Source of the DNA: Sphingomonas sp. PP-CE-3A-406
Lineage (GTDB): Bacteria; Pseudomonadota; Alphaproteobacteria; Sphingomonadales; Sphingomonadaceae
Direction of reading: 5' to 3'
Assembly: GCF_003688625.1 (NCBI RefSeq)
Contig: NZ_RCWY01000001.1
Location: 1,178,001-1,242,000 of the forward strand
Length of the DNA: 64,000 nt
The notes beneath the pieces are model-generated. The model ran no database searches, was not told the DNA's origin, and saw only the letters and a program-made list of their open reading frames with translations. The position numbers were made by a program, and so were the translations under genes. This document shows positions 9,262 to 19,418 of this stretch, one piece after another; within the stretch, counting starts at the first letter, position 1, and every line of letters starts with the position of its first letter.

Positions 9262-9641
9262 ACCACCCCGGCGAAGGCCGGGGCCCAATTGGGAAAGCGG
9301 TCATGGTCGTGCGATGCGATCGTAAAGGTCGTCCCAAGAGGGATTGAAACCGTTGATCTCACGCAGTTTCCAGTCTCGCTTCCACTCCTTCATGTGCAGC
9401 TCGCGCTGCCGGGCGGCTTCCCAACTACCGGCTAACTCATACCAGACGAGCAGCTTGCAGTCGTATTTCTTCGTGAACCCGGCGACAACGGCGTTGCGGT
9501 GTTCCCACACGCGCTTCGCCAGGTTCAACGTCGAGCCGAGGTAGATCGTGCCATTAAACCCACTTGCCATGATGTAGACGAACGCTTGTTCTTCCATCAG
9601 CGGGGCCTTCCCAATTGGGCCCCGGCCTTCGCCGGGGTGGT
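9262..9641. repeat. Perfect inverted REP repeats bracketing the GIY-YIG gene
   Basis: The left arm at 9262-9295 (accaccccggcgaaggccgg, then ggcccaattgggaa) and the right arm at 9608-9641 are exact inverse copies over 34 bases. Elsewhere in the window the same facing pair has a spacer of only 30-50 bases; here the spacer is 312 bases and holds one complete gene with about 5 and 10 bases to spare. This layout suggests a gene carried within, or captured by, the repeat pair. Confidence 0.9.
9301..9597 (-). CDS. GIY-YIG domain protein, REP-bracketed
   Basis: A 98-residue protein made of a single GIY-YIG nuclease-type domain of the UPF0213/YhbQ kind. The start FVYIMASGFNGTIYLGSTLN supplies the GIY and YIG strands in the variant forms VYIM and IYLG, and Arg appears in LAKRVWEHR; the end has WKRDWKLREINGFNPSWDDL. 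No DNA-binding domain is fused. The family is widespread but its substrate is poorly defined. The gene sits between mdh and sucD, same strand, exactly inside an inverted repeat pair. Nuclease activity is inferred from the fold only. Confidence 0.88.
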   Translation of the reverse strand: MEEQAFVYIMASGFNGTIYLGSTLNLAKRVWEHRNAVVAGFTKKYDCKLLVWYELAGSWEAARQRELHMKEWKRDWKLREINGFNPSWDDLYDRIARP

Positions 9642-9663
9642 GCGATCCTTACCTCACCTCAAA

Positions 9664-10671
<1,008 letters not shown>

Positions 10672-10764
10672 TTACGCGCATTATCCCGCTACGGCAACCG
10701 CTAAAAGGACAAAAGCGGGTTGTTATTGCGAGTAGTTCGCATGTGCAATAAGCCGTGCTTGCTT

Positions 10765-10847
10765 CGTCATCCTGACGAAAGTCAGGATCCAGAGTAACGA
10801 ACGACATCGCCTGTGGCTCTGGATCCTGACTTTCGTCAGGATGACGG
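10765..10847. repeat. Palindromic repeat pair (gtcatcctg family), second copy
   Basis: Same family as 3741-3823: tcgtcatcctgacgaaagtc at the left and actttcgtcaggatgacgg at the right with a short spacer. It lies between the start of mdh and the end of zapE, where it could serve as a terminator for zapE. Confidence 0.8.
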
Positions 10848-10854
10848 TAGAGCC

Positions 10855-11946
10855 TTAGAGGTGGCCTTCCGCGAGATAATCCTCGGAGCGCATCTCTTCG
10901 AGGCGGCTGATCGTGCGGTCGAACTCGAAGCGCCCGTCACCGCTTTCGTAGAGGTCGCCGGGTTGCGCATCGGCGGCGGCGAGGAGCTTCACCTTGTGCT
11001 CGTACAGCGCGTCGATCAGCGCGACGAAGCGCGCGGCCTCGTTGCGGTTCTCGGGGCCGAGCTTGGGGATGCCGACGAGGATGACGGTGTGGAATTTCCG
11101 CGCGATGGCGAGATAGTCGGCCACGCCGCGGGCTTCTCCGCACAGCTTCTTGAAGCTGAACACCGCGACGCCCTTGAGCGATTTCGGCACCCGCAGCGTG
11201 CGGCCCTGGACGATCAGATCCTCGGCGGGGACGTGCTCGCTGTCGTCGGTCGAGAAGTCGGTTAGGCGGAAGAACGCGGCTGACAACTGCGCGGTCGCCT
11301 CGGGGCCGTTGGGGACGAGCCATGTGTCCTGGCTGCCGAGCCGGTCGCGACGATAGTCGACCGGACCGTTGAGCGGGAGCACGTCGAGGCGGTGCTCGAT
11401 GGTCGCGATGAAGGGCAGGAAATGCTCGCGGTTGAGCCCGTTCTTGTAGAGATCGGCGGGCGGGCGGTTCGAGGTGGTGACGATCGTCACGCCGGAATCG
11501 AGCAACGACGTCACCAGTCGCGACAGGATCATCGCGTCGGGGCTGTTGGTGACCATCATCTCGTCGAACGCGAGCAGCCGCGTCTCGTCGGCGATCGCGG
11601 TGGCGACGGGAACGATCGGGTCGCCAACTTCCTTGCGACGCTCGGCGGCGATGCGCGCGTGGACCTCGAGCATGAACTCGCCGAAGTGGACGCGGCGCTT
11701 CTTCTCGACGGGCGCGTTGGCGAAGAACAGGTCCATCAGCATCGACTTGCCGCGGCCGACGCCGCCCCAGAGGTAGACGCCGCGGGGGTCTGGTTTTTTG
11801 GAGAAGCGGGCGAAGAAGCTAGTGGACTTGGGGGTGGCGAGTTCGGTGGCGAGGGTGTTGAGGCGCGCGGCTGCGGCGGCTTGTTCCGGGTCGGGGCGGA
11901 GTTCGCCTGACGCTACGAGTGCTTCGTAGGCCTTTAGGACGGTCAC
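10855..11946 (-). CDS. zapE: Cell division ATPase ZapE / AFG1 family
   Basis: A 363-residue AFG1-like AAA-type ATPase. ZapE interacts with FtsZ at constricting septa in Escherichia coli; mitochondrial relatives help degrade complex IV subunits. The Walker A loop GGVGRGKS is at residues 61-68, Walker B is LLAFDEMMV, and sensor-like segments TTSNRPPADLYKNGLNR and FKKLCGEARG follow, as usual for the family. In many alphaproteobacteria it neighbours mdh, as here. Confidence 0.93.
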   Translation of the reverse strand: MTVLKAYEALVASGELRPDPEQAAAAARLNTLATELATPKSTSFFARFSKKPDPRGVYLWGGVGRGKSMLMDLFFANAPVEKKRRVHFGEFMLEVHARIAAERRKEVGDPIVPVATAIADETRLLAFDEMMVTNSPDAMILSRLVTSLLDSGVTIVTTSNRPPADLYKNGLNREHFLPFIATIEHRLDVLPLNGPVDYRRDRLGSQDTWLVPNGPEATAQLSAAFFRLTDFSTDDSEHVPAEDLIVQGRTLRVPKSLKGVAVFSFKKLCGEARGVADYLAIARKFHTVILVGIPKLGPENRNEAARFVALIDALYEHKVKLLAAADAQPGDLYESGDGRFEFDRTISRLEEMRSEDYLAEGHL

Positions 11947-11961
11947 GCCGCCACCTCTCCG

Positions 11962-12067
11962 CCACCCCGGCGGAGGCCGGGGCCCAATTGGAAAGGTTTC
12001 GATAACGGAGCGGGGCGCTTCAACACTGATCGTTTCCCAATTGGGCCCCGGCCTTCGCCGGGGTGGT
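11962..12067. repeat. Inverted REP pair upstream of zapE
   Basis: Facing copies of the ccaccccggc hairpin (11962-11991 and 12036-12067) around a spacer that contains gataacggag. It separates zapE from the thioesterase gene. Confidence 0.85.
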
Positions 12068-12081
12068 GATAGCGGCCGGGG

Positions 12082-12561
12082 TCAGCCCTTTTGCGGCTTA
12101 GGCGACGGCTTGCGGATCGTGGCCGAGAAGGCGGCGATCTTCGTTTCGTCGTCCCCTTGCACCACGAGGCCCCGCAGGAACAAGAGGCGGCCGGTTTCCT
12201 TGAGCACCTCGACCTGCGCCTCGATCGGCTCGCCGACGCGGCCGCCGCCGATGAATTGCGTGTTGAGATCGAGCGTCACCGCGGTGCCGGCGGTGATCAG
12301 GCCGAAGCCTCTGGCGGCGGCGAACAGCGCGACGTCGATGAACGCGAGGAGCGCGCCACCGTGGACGTTGTTCTGGAGGTTCGAATGGCGATGCTCGGGG
12401 GTGATGCGGACGCGGACGATGGGGCCGTCGACGCGGTAGAGCATGGGGCCGAGCAGCGTGTTGAAGCGGGTCGGGTCGGAGAGCGACCAGCTGCGCCAGC
12501 CTGGGTTGGCGGGGTCTTCGGCTTCGACGAAATGGGGTTGGGGAGCAGGCTTATCCGTCAT
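12082..12561 (-). CDS. PaaI-like hotdog-fold thioesterase
   Basis: A 159-residue single-domain hotdog protein, probably hydrolysing an acyl-CoA thioester in the cytoplasm. The signature NNVHGGALLAFIDVALFAAA contains the HGG motif and the acidic residue on the central helix; LDLNTQFIGGGRVGEPIEAQV fits the following strands. The ATG at 12561 is chosen over an earlier frame start because the domain begins there. Substrate is unknown. Confidence 0.85.
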   Translation of the reverse strand: MTDKPAPQPHFVEAEDPANPGWRSWSLSDPTRFNTLLGPMLYRVDGPIVRVRITPEHRHSNLQNNVHGGALLAFIDVALFAAARGFGLITAGTAVTLDLNTQFIGGGRVGEPIEAQVEVLKETGRLLFLRGLVVQGDDETKIAAFSATIRKPSPKPQKG

Positions 12562-12710
12562 AATTTCCGTTCGTGCCGAGTAGAGACCGAGCGTAGTCGA
12601 GGGCTCGTATCGAGGTACATGTCCTTCGATACGCCATCTCGACAAGCTCGATGGCTACTCGGGACGAACGGGATTGGGGGGAGGACTGACGCCCTCCCCG
12701 CCCCAAAGGA

Positions 12711-13493
12711 TCAGACGATCCGTTCGGCTTCCATCTTCTTGATCTCGGCGATCGCCTTGGCGGGGTTGAGGCCCTTCGGGCACGCGTTCGCGCAGTTCAT
12801 GATGGTGTGGCAGCGATAGAGGCGGAACGGATCTTCCAGCTCGTCGAGGCGCTCGCCGGTCATCTCGTCGCGGCTGTCAGCGAGCCAGCGATAGGCCTGC
12901 AACAGGATCGCCGGCCCCAGGAACTTGTCGGCGTTCCACCAGTAGCTCGGACACGAGGTCGAGCAGCAGGCGCACAGAATGCACTCGTACAGGCCGTCGA
13001 GCTTCGACCGGTCTTCCGGCGACTGGAGGCGCTCCTTGCCCGAGGGCGGCGGGGTGACGGTCTGCAGCCACGGCTTGATCGACGAATATTGCGCGTAGAA
13101 ATGCGTGAAGTCGGGGACCAGGTCCTTGATCACATCCATGTGCGGCAGCGGGGTGATCTGGACCTCGCCCTTGCAATCCTCGATCGCGGTCGTGCAGGCG
13201 AGACCGTTCTTGCCGTTGATATTCATCGAGCACGAGCCGCAAATGCCCTCGCGGCACGACCGGCGGAAGGTGAGCGAGGAATCCTGCTCGCTCTTCATCT
13301 TGATCAGCGCGTCGAGCACCATCGGGCCGGTGTCGTCGAGATCGAGCGCGAACGTGTCGTAGCGCGGGTTCTCACCGCTGTCGGGATCGTAGCGGTAGAC
13401 CTTGAACGATTTGAGACGCTTACCCCCGCTGGTCGAGGCATGCTTGACGCCCTTCTTGACGACGCTATTTTTCGGGAGCGAGAATTCGGCCAT
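12711..13493 (-). CDS. sdhB: Succinate dehydrogenase iron-sulfur subunit
   Basis: SdhB, 260 residues, passes electrons from the flavin in SdhA to quinone through three Fe-S clusters. The 2Fe-2S motif is [21 protein letters not shown], the 4Fe-4S ligands lie in [12 protein letters not shown], and the 3Fe-4S ligands in [17 protein letters not shown] 13493 gives the normal N-terminus; the longer frame from 13595 lacks similarity. It is on the same strand as sdhCDA but 1.7 kb downstream of sdhA, with five features between them. Confidence 0.96.
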   Translation of the reverse strand: MAEFSLPKNSVVKKGVKHASTSGGKRLKSFKVYRYDPDSGENPRYDTFALDLDDTGPMVLDALIKMKSEQDSSLTFRRSCREGICGSCSMNINGKNGLACTTAIEDCKGEVQITPLPHMDVIKDLVPDFTHFYAQYSSIKPWLQTVTPPPSGKERLQSPEDRSKLDGLYECILCACCSTSCPSYWWNADKFLGPAILLQAYRWLADSRDEMTGERLDELEDPFRLYRCHTIMNCANACPKGLNPAKAIAEIKKMEAERIV

Positions 13494-13626
13494 TGCGAGC
13501 GGTCCGTCCGTGGTGTGATTATAGGTTGTCAGAGCCGATACATGACAGCGGCCCTCCCCGCAAATCCTTAGCTTCGCGGGTGCAACATGGGTCACACCCG
13601 CTGTCGCGTCGCCTGCGCGTGCCGGA

Positions 13627-14208
13627 TCAGATGATGTCGAGGACGAGCCCGAGGTCGCGCGCTTCCTCGGCTTCGATGTACCAGTTGGAGGGGGCCTTCT
13701 TCTTCAGCTCCTCGAGCGACACCTTCGAGCCCTCGACGATTGCGCGAAAACCTTCCTCCTGGATGTTGATCGAGTCCTCGATCTCGTGGAGCTTGGCCTT
13801 GAGCGTGTAGGACAGCGTGTTGAGCGGGCCATTGAGCTCGATCGTGCTCTGCATCTGGCGCTCGTGGATCATGATGCGGCTGTTGCGGGTGAGGAAACGG
13901 CTGTCGACGGGGAAGGCGGACATGAACGTCGCGCCGGCGGAATATACCGCGACCTTGCCGAGGAAGAGCGTCTCGCGGCCGGTGTATTCGCGGAGGAGGC
14001 GGATGTTGTCGCCCATCGCGCGGGCGACTTCGGGGTCGCCGCCGAGGGTGGTGATCGAGACGACGAGCGGGCCTTCGGTGGGCGCGGCGACGAGTTGCAA
14101 CTTGAAATTGTCGTACATCGCGTCGTCGACGGGGCCGTGGAGGTGGATGTGTGGGGCGGCCAGCAAGGGGTAGTTGCGGGCGTTCGAAGCGGGGGATGTG
14201 TCGGTCAT
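13627..14208 (-). CDS. ClpP-like serine protease family protein
   Basis: A 193-residue protein of the ClpP/crotonase fold. The putative nucleophile Ser90 is in [15 protein letters not shown] and His115 in [11 protein letters not shown], matching the order of ClpP catalytic residues. The last helix [19 protein letters not shown] fits the handle end, though I do not see a clear equivalent of the ClpP catalytic Asp. It lacks the spacing of canonical ClpP and no ClpX or ClpA gene is nearby, so it is a paralogue rather than housekeeping ClpP. It lies between sdhB and the HicA gene. Confidence 0.8.
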   Translation of the reverse strand: MTDTSPASNARNYPLLAAPHIHLHGPVDDAMYDNFKLQLVAAPTEGPLVVSITTLGGDPEVARAMGDNIRLLREYTGRETLFLGKVAVYSAGATFMSAFPVDSRFLTRNSRIMIHERQMQSTIELNGPLNTLSYTLKAKLHEIEDSINIQEEGFRAIVEGSKVSLEELKKKAPSNWYIEAEEARDLGLVLDII

Positions 14209-14268
14209 GCCGCGGCAAACTTTTGCGGGGGCGGTGGGTTCCGAGGGACGCGATAAAAGCGCGAGGGC

Positions 14269-14466
14269 CTAAAGCTTCGTGGCAAGCCCTGCCTGTTTCA
14301 GGATGGCGTTGGCCGTGTGGCGGGACAGGATCGTGCCATCGACGACGACCGGGCGTGGCGCGTGCGGACTGCGCCAGATTTCGTGATCGCCCTTGCCGCT
14401 GCGCACGAAGGTGCAGCCGTTGGCCGTAAGGATATCGCGAACCTGCGCGGCGTATCCTCGGACCAT
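14269..14466 (-). CDS. hicA: HicA family mRNA interferase toxin
   Basis: A 65-residue HicA-type toxin, predicted to cleave mRNA in the ribosome context. The double-stranded RNA-binding-like fold is suggested by VRDILTANGCTFVRSGKGDHEIWRSP split over two strands, with the conserved catalytic His28 in GKGDHEIW, and the C-terminal HTANAILKQAGL helix. It starts 6 bases after the end of the DUF1902 gene on the same strand, so the two form a toxin-antitoxin pair with the antitoxin first, opposite to the classical hicAB order. Confidence 0.85.
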   Translation of the reverse strand: MVRGYAAQVRDILTANGCTFVRSGKGDHEIWRSPHAPRPVVVDGTILSRHTANAILKQAGLATKL

Positions 14467-14472
14467 GATGCG

Positions 14473-14721
14473 TTAGGCCGCGATCTCGAAATCGCGTTCA
14501 TGGTGAGCAATGATCCGGATGCGGTGCGGGCCGGCGAGCCGCGTGGGATCGGCGATATCGTCCGCGTGGATATCGAGAAGGTCGGGTAGCATCGCGGCGG
14601 CTTTTTCGACGAGTGCTTCGAGCGTGGCGGCGTCGGCAGCGAAACCAGGGATATCGCCGTCTACCGAATACCAGACGCTGGCTTCGGGGTCGTAGTCTGC
14701 ACGGATCGTCCAGTGCGCCAT
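14473..14721 (-). CDS. DUF1902 / HicB-like antitoxin candidate
   Basis: An 82-residue protein beginning MAHWTIRADYDPEASVWY and containing DGDIPGFAADAATLEALVEK, the partial RNase H-like fold of HicB and DUF1902 antitoxins. It ends without a helix-turn-helix or ribbon-helix-helix, so it probably lacks DNA binding. ATG 14721 is preferred to the upstream frame, which reads through repeat DNA. Position immediately upstream of hicA supports its role as antitoxin. Confidence 0.75.
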   Translation of the reverse strand: MAHWTIRADYDPEASVWYSVDGDIPGFAADAATLEALVEKAAAMLPDLLDIHADDIADPTRLAGPHRIRIIAHHERDFEIAA

Positions 14722-14827
14722 GTCCAACCTCGTCTTTCCGCGGATTGCTGGGGTTGGTGTACGCGGGAATGCGGTTTGGCGCCACAGGCGCGGTGTTGCC
14801 GGGTCGGATGCGGACTGCACCCAACGT

Positions 14828-14913
14828 TGCTGCTCTCCTGCGAACGCAGGAGTCCAGGATCACACATGCCGCGTTCCGTAACCCTGGGCTCCTGCGTTCG
14901 CAGGAGAACAAGA
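14828..14913. repeat. Hairpin repeat pair (tcctgcgaacgcagga type)
   Basis: Two hairpins, ctcctgcgaacgcaggagtc and ctcctgcgttcgcaggagaa, face each other across about 30 bases. They belong to the same general class as 22683-22740 and 24440-24496. They separate the small membrane protein gene from the DUF1902-hicA pair and may end the sdh transcript. Confidence 0.75.
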
Positions 14914-14919
14914 GGGGGT

Positions 14920-15192
14920 TCAGCTAGCCTTGGTTGTGCGCTTGTACTGGAGTATCCAGCCTACGAGGCCGCCGGGGACGCCGCCCACTAGGGAGAACAG
15001 CGCGTAGAAGGTGATCGCTATCTTCTGAGGTTCTTCGCCGACACCGCGGGGTTCGATGCCGAAGACGTAGATCGCGGTCAGGATCGCGACGACCGCCGGC
15101 CATAGGAAGCCGGCGATCATCGGTTGGAAGCGCGTCAGGAGCCCCACCGCGACGGGCGCCAGGAACCCGACCGCGATGATGGCCCAGGTCAT
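14920..15192 (-). CDS. Small membrane protein of the sdh operon
   Basis: A 90-residue protein with three hydrophobic segments (about residues 2-18, 24-45 and 62-83) and a basic tail QYKRTTKAS. I do not recognise a family. Its ATG overlaps the sdhA stop codon (TGATG), so it is translationally coupled to sdhA and almost certainly expressed. A role in succinate dehydrogenase assembly or the membrane domain is only a guess from position. Confidence 0.75.
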   Translation of the reverse strand: MTWAIIAVGFLAPVAVGLLTRFQPMIAGFLWPAVVAILTAIYVFGIEPRGVGEEPQKIAITFYALFSLVGGVPGGLVGWILQYKRTTKAS

Positions 15193-16994
15193 CAGTATAC
15201 CCGCTTCTTGGGCTTGATGTAGTCGATGTCGTCGGTGAGCGTGTAGTCGTGGACCGGGCGGAAATCGATCTTGGTCTCGCCGCCCTTGCCGCCCCAGCCG
15301 TTGAAGGTGGTGATGGTGTGCTTCATCCAGTTCGCGTCGTCGCGCTCGGGGAAATCCTCGTGCATGTGTGCGCCGCGCGACTCGGTGCGGTTGGCTGCCG
15401 AGTTCATCGTCACGACCGCCTGGCCGATCAGATTGTCGAGCTCCATCGTCTCGACCAGATCGGTGTTCCAGATCATGCTGCGATCCTTCACGCCGACGTC
15501 GGTCATCCGGTTGTAGATCCCGGCCATCTTCTCGACGCCCTGGTTCAGCAGCTCGGTGTCGCGGAACACCGCGCAATGCTTCTGCATCGTCTGCTGCATG
15601 TCGAGACGGATCTGCGCGGTCGGCGACCCGCCGCTCGCGTTGCGGAAATGGTCGAGACGCGTCAGCGCGAGGTCTTCCGAACCCTTGGGCAGCGGCGCGT
15701 GTGCAGTACCGGGCTTCAGCGTGTCCTTGATCCGCAGGCCGGTCGCGCGGCCGAACACCACGAGATCGATCAGGCTGTTCGAGCCGAGGCGGTTGGCGCC
15801 GTGGACCGACACGCACGCAGCCTCGCCGACCGCGAACAGGCCGGGGACGACCGCGTCGGGGTTGCCGTCGACGAGGTTGACGACTTCGCCGTGGAAGTTG
15901 GTCGGAATGCCGCCCATATTGTAGTGCACGGTCGGCGTGACGGGCAGCGGCTGGCGCGTGAGATCGACGCCGGCGAAGACTTTCCCGGTCTCGGTGATGC
16001 CCGGAAGGCGCTCGGCAAGCACCTTGGGATCGATGTGATCGAGGTGGAGGAAGATGTGGTCGCCGTTCTTGCCGACGCCGCGGCCTTCGCGCATTTCGAG
16101 CGCCATCGAGCGGCTGACGACGTCGCGCGAGGCGAGGTCCTTCGCCGACGGGGCATAGCGCTCCATGAAGCGCTCGCCCTCGGAGTTGGTCAGGTAGCCG
16201 CCCTCACCGCGTGCGCCCTCGGTGATGAGCACGCCCGCGCCGTAGATGCCGGTCGGATGGAACTGGACGAACTCCATGTCCTGGAGCGGCAGGCCGGCGC
16301 GGAGCACCATCGCGTTGCCGTCGCCGGTGCAGGTGTGCGCCGAGGTCGCCGAGAAATACACGCGGCCGTAACCGCCGGTGGCGAGCACGGTCTGATGGCT
16401 GCGGAAGCGATGGATCGAGCCGTCTTCCATGCACAGCGCGATGACGCCGCGGCAGACGCCGTTTTCCATGATCAGGTCGAGCGCGAAATACTCGACGAAG
16501 AAGTCCGTGTTGTACTTCAGGCTCTGCTGGTACAGCGCGTGGAGCATCGCGTGGCCGGTGCGATCGGCGGCGGCGGCGGTGCGCTGGACCGGGGGGCCCT
16601 CGCCCATGTTCTGCATGTGGCCGCCGAACGGACGCTGATAGATCGTGCCGTTCTCGTTACGGCTGAACGGCATGCCGGCATGTTCGAGCTCGTAGACCGC
16701 CTGCGGGGCTTCGCGGCACAGATACTCGATCGCGTCCTGGTCGCCGAGCCAGTCGGAACCCTTGACGGTGTCGAACATGTGCCAGGTCCAGTGGTCCGGC
16801 GAGTTGTTGCCGAGCGACGCGGCGATGCCGCCTTGGGCTGCAACGGTATGCGAACGGGTCGGGAAAACCTTGGTGATGCACGCGGTCTTCAGGCCGCTCT
16901 CGGCGATGCCCATCGTCGCGCGCAGGCCGGAGCCGCCGGCACCGACGACGACCGCATCATAGGTATGATCGATGATCTTGTAGGCAGCTGACAT
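15192..16994 (-). CDS. sdhA: Succinate dehydrogenase flavoprotein subunit
   Basis: SdhA oxidises succinate to fumarate with covalently bound FAD; the 600-residue length is standard. The dinucleotide motif is [15 protein letters not shown], the FAD-attaching histidine is His49 in [14 protein letters not shown], and active-site residues occur in [20 protein letters not shown] and [11 protein letters not shown]. The ATG at 16994 overlaps the sdhD stop (TAATG). The frame runs open well upstream, but that part is the sdhD gene in another frame. Confidence 0.97.
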   Translation of the reverse strand: MSAAYKIIDHTYDAVVVGAGGSGLRATMGIAESGLKTACITKVFPTRSHTVAAQGGIAASLGNNSPDHWTWHMFDTVKGSDWLGDQDAIEYLCREAPQAVYELEHAGMPFSRNENGTIYQRPFGGHMQNMGEGPPVQRTAAAADRTGHAMLHALYQQSLKYNTDFFVEYFALDLIMENGVCRGVIALCMEDGSIHRFRSHQTVLATGGYGRVYFSATSAHTCTGDGNAMVLRAGLPLQDMEFVQFHPTGIYGAGVLITEGARGEGGYLTNSEGERFMERYAPSAKDLASRDVVSRSMALEMREGRGVGKNGDHIFLHLDHIDPKVLAERLPGITETGKVFAGVDLTRQPLPVTPTVHYNMGGIPTNFHGEVVNLVDGNPDAVVPGLFAVGEAACVSVHGANRLGSNSLIDLVVFGRATGLRIKDTLKPGTAHAPLPKGSEDLALTRLDHFRNASGGSPTAQIRLDMQQTMQKHCAVFRDTELLNQGVEKMAGIYNRMTDVGVKDRSMIWNTDLVETMELDNLIGQAVVTMNSAANRTESRGAHMHEDFPERDDANWMKHTITTFNGWGGKGGETKIDFRPVHDYTLTDDIDYIKPKKRVY

Positions 16995-17380
16995 TACGCG
17001 GGAGCTCCGGAGAAGGCGACCTTCAGGATCGCGAACAGGGCGATGCCGCCCAGCGTGAAGGTGAACAGGTTGAGGAGGATCATCGTCACGACACGGCTCT
17101 CGCCGTGCTGGTAATCCTCGATCACGACCTGCAGACCGAGACGGAAGTGATAGAACACCGACAGGATCAGCAACGCCATCGGCACCGCGACCCAGGCCGA
17201 CTGTAGCCACAGGTGGACCGCGGCGTAGTCGTAGCCGGGCATCCGCGCGACCGAGATCATCAGCCACAGCATGAGGAACAGGTTCGCGCCCGCCGTCAGG
17301 CGCTGCTGCCACCAGTGGTGCGCGCCGTATTTCGCGCTGCCGAGGCCGCGGACGCGACCGATTGCCGTACCCGAACCCAT
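16994..17380 (-). CDS. sdhD: Succinate dehydrogenase membrane anchor subunit D
   Basis: SdhD, 128 residues with three membrane helices, anchors the complex and helps bind quinone and haem. It begins [20 protein letters not shown] and contains [40 protein letters not shown] (the haem and quinone-side helix) and a final [17 protein letters not shown] helix. Start and stop each overlap the neighbouring sdhC and sdhA genes by one base. Confidence 0.93.
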   Translation of the reverse strand: MGSGTAIGRVRGLGSAKYGAHHWWQQRLTAGANLFLMLWLMISVARMPGYDYAAVHLWLQSAWVAVPMALLILSVFYHFRLGLQVVIEDYQHGESRVVTMILLNLFTFTLGGIALFAILKVAFSGAPA

Positions 17381-17790
17381 TACTTGATCCCCATGTAGAG
17401 CCAGAACACGACCGTTAGCGCGACCGATGCGACCATCGTCGCGATCGCGCCCATCTTGTTCCGCTTCAGTTCGTAGCCCGCGCCGGTGTCGAGCACGAAG
17501 TGGCGGATGCCGGTCATCATGTGCTGGAACAGCGACAGCGTCAGCCCGACCGCGACGATATAGCCGAGGATATTGAGACGGCCGGTATCGGTCGTGAACA
17601 CATCGACGAAGGTCGCATAGGCCTGATCGCCCGCGGCGATCGCGGCGAGCCACCAGACGAGCAGCAGGCTGCCGACGGTCGCCATCCCGCTGCCGGTCGC
17701 GCGGTGCAGGATCGAGACCAGCATGTGCGGGCCCCATTTATAGACCTGCAGATGGGGAGATAGCGGGCGTGCCGGGTTGCGCGATGCCAA
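17380..17790 (-). CDS. sdhC: Succinate dehydrogenase cytochrome b556 subunit C (TTG start)
   Basis: SdhC, 136 residues with three membrane helices, binds haem b and quinone with SdhD. The family start [16 protein letters not shown] is followed by [11 protein letters not shown] and the haem-ligand region [14 protein letters not shown]. No ATG fits: the first one in frame is far upstream and adds unrelated sequence. The TTG at 17790 has a CGAGGA site upstream and gives the expected N-terminus [12 protein letters not shown]. It heads the tightly overlapping sdhC-sdhD-sdhA-small protein operon. Confidence 0.9.
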   Translation of the reverse strand: MASRNPARPLSPHLQVYKWGPHMLVSILHRATGSGMATVGSLLLVWWLAAIAAGDQAYATFVDVFTTDTGRLNILGYIVAVGLTLSLFQHMMTGIRHFVLDTGAGYELKRNKMGAIATMVASVALTVVFWLYMGIK

Positions 17791-17860
17791 GGGCGGAGTC
17801 CTCGAACCAGAAGATGACGAACCAAGAACAGCTTGGTCCAGAATATATAGATTGGGCGAC

Positions 17861-17888
17861 CTATTAGCCACCGCGTGCTGCGATGCAA
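17861..17888 (-). promoter_or_regulatory. sdhC: Candidate sigma-70-type promoter for sdhC
   Basis: On the minus strand TTGCAT is followed after 16 bases by TAATAG, about 70 bases upstream of the sdhC start. This matches the general shape of a housekeeping promoter, but such matches arise by chance. The 264-base gap between sdhC and the divergent transducer gene must hold promoters for both. Confidence 0.3.
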
Positions 17889-18054
17889 CCCATCGCTCGG
17901 GTTCCGATAACCCAAGGCAATAGCTGGACACGTCCTGGCCACCCAGGAACGCGCACGCGAAACCGTCGCCGCTGTTGCCGGCCATCCCTAACCAGCTTTT
18001 AATCAATAGGCCTTAGCGCTCGACGGGCAAAACCCGTTTCCGGAGTCTACCGCC

Positions 18055-19410
18055 TTGACCACAGACATGCCGATGACCGGCGCGATCGCCGCCACCATCG
18101 ACCTTCCGGTACGGTTGCGGGCGTTCGACTTCGACGGTTCGCTGACCGCCGCCAGCCGCGCGGTGTGGGACGCGATCGAACCCGAGATCGCGGCGGTGTC
18201 GAAGGCGTATTGGGAGCAGTGGCAGCGCTGTTTCTCCGAGGAACGGGTCTGGGCGGCGCACAAGACCGAGGAAATGATCGCGATCGGCTGCACGTTCCTG
18301 CGCAACCGCTTCCTCGACACCGCGGGTCGCGGCTGGGTCGAGTCGATCGAACGGTCGGTCGCAGCGGCCTACGCCGCCGACGTGTCGCCGATGGCGTTGT
18401 TGTCGATGATCAGCGCGAGCGATCGCGCCGCGCTGGACGTGCTGATGCGTCGGGTCGATCGCAGCAGCGAGACGTTGCCCGTATATATCGACACGCTCAT
18501 GCGGCTGTCCGCGCTCGAGGGCGAGATCACCGTCGCGATCTATACCGCGTATCGCGCGCATTCGGCGCAGGACGCACGCGACAAGCTGGCCACCGAGTTC
18601 CGCGACGGGATCGCGGCGATGGTCGAGACCGCCACGCACGAGGGTCATACGTTGCGCGAACAGACGGTGCGCAGTTCGGCGTCGACCCGCGCGGTGCTGG
18701 GCAAGGCGAGCGAGGTCGCCGCCGCCGCCGAGCAATCCGCGGTGGCGATGCGCGAGGCGGCGCAGACTGCCGCCGGGCTCATCCGCGCGATCGAGGATGC
18801 GCGGACCGAAGTCGAGGCCGCAGCGGAGATCGCCAATCGCGCGTCGGTGCAGGCGGGCCAGGCGGTCGGCATGTCCGAGGCGCTGAGCGATCATGCCAAG
18901 TCGATCGAATCGATCCTCGGGCTGATCCGCGACATCGCCGGGCAGACCAACCTGCTCGCGCTGAACGCGACGATCGAGGCGGCGCGCGCAGGCGATGCCG
19001 GCCGCGGGTTCGCGGTGGTGGCGCAGGAGGTGAAGAGCCTCGCCAACCAGACCGCGCGCGCGACCGACGACATCGCCGCGAAGATCGCCGCGATTCAGTC
19101 GGCCACGCGGGGCACGGTCGAGACCAATGCCAGTATCAAGTCGACCGTCGCCGAAGTGCAGGAGAGCGCCGACCGTATCCGCTACGCGATGGAGGCGCAG
19201 GCGCAGACCGTGACCGCGATCACCGCCGCGGTCGACGAGACGGCGCTGGCGGCGGATTCGATGTCGACCACGATCGCGACGATCCGGGAAGACACCGAAA
19301 CCGTCGCGCGCGAGATCGACAGCGTGGGACGCGGTTTCGACGTGCTCGACGGACGGCTCGGCCATCTCAAGAACAGCGCGGGCGATTTCGTGGCCAAGGT
19401 CGCTGCATAG
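18055..19410 (+). CDS. Soluble methyl-accepting chemotaxis-type transducer
   Basis: A 451-residue transducer without membrane helices. The C-terminal half is an MCP signalling domain: the hairpin tip reads [20 protein letters not shown], then [20 protein letters not shown]. The N-terminal ~190 residues are all-helical and resemble the protoglobin sensor domain of HemAT-type proteins in size and position, but I find no convincing proximal histidine, so haem binding is doubtful. The TTG at 18055 has GGAG nine bases upstream; an ATG at 18067 is the alternative. A close paralogue follows at 19419. Role in aerotaxis or another soluble signal is inferred. Confidence 0.85.
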   Translation: MTTDMPMTGAIAATIDLPVRLRAFDFDGSLTAASRAVWDAIEPEIAAVSKAYWEQWQRCFSEERVWAAHKTEEMIAIGCTFLRNRFLDTAGRGWVESIERSVAAAYAADVSPMALLSMISASDRAALDVLMRRVDRSSETLPVYIDTLMRLSALEGEITVAIYTAYRAHSAQDARDKLATEFRDGIAAMVETATHEGHTLREQTVRSSASTRAVLGKASEVAAAAEQSAVAMREAAQTAAGLIRAIEDARTEVEAAAEIANRASVQAGQAVGMSEALSDHAKSIESILGLIRDIAGQTNLLALNATIEAARAGDAGRGFAVVAQEVKSLANQTARATDDIAAKIAAIQSATRGTVETNASIKSTVAEVQESADRIRYAMEAQAQTVTAITAAVDETALAADSMSTTIATIREDTETVAREIDSVGRGFDVLDGRLGHLKNSAGDFVAKVAA

Positions 19411-19418
19411 GAACCCCG

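Noticed and set aside
15249-16991. Open frame of 580 codons on the plus strand
   Set aside because: Antisense shadow of sdhA with the same compositional signature.
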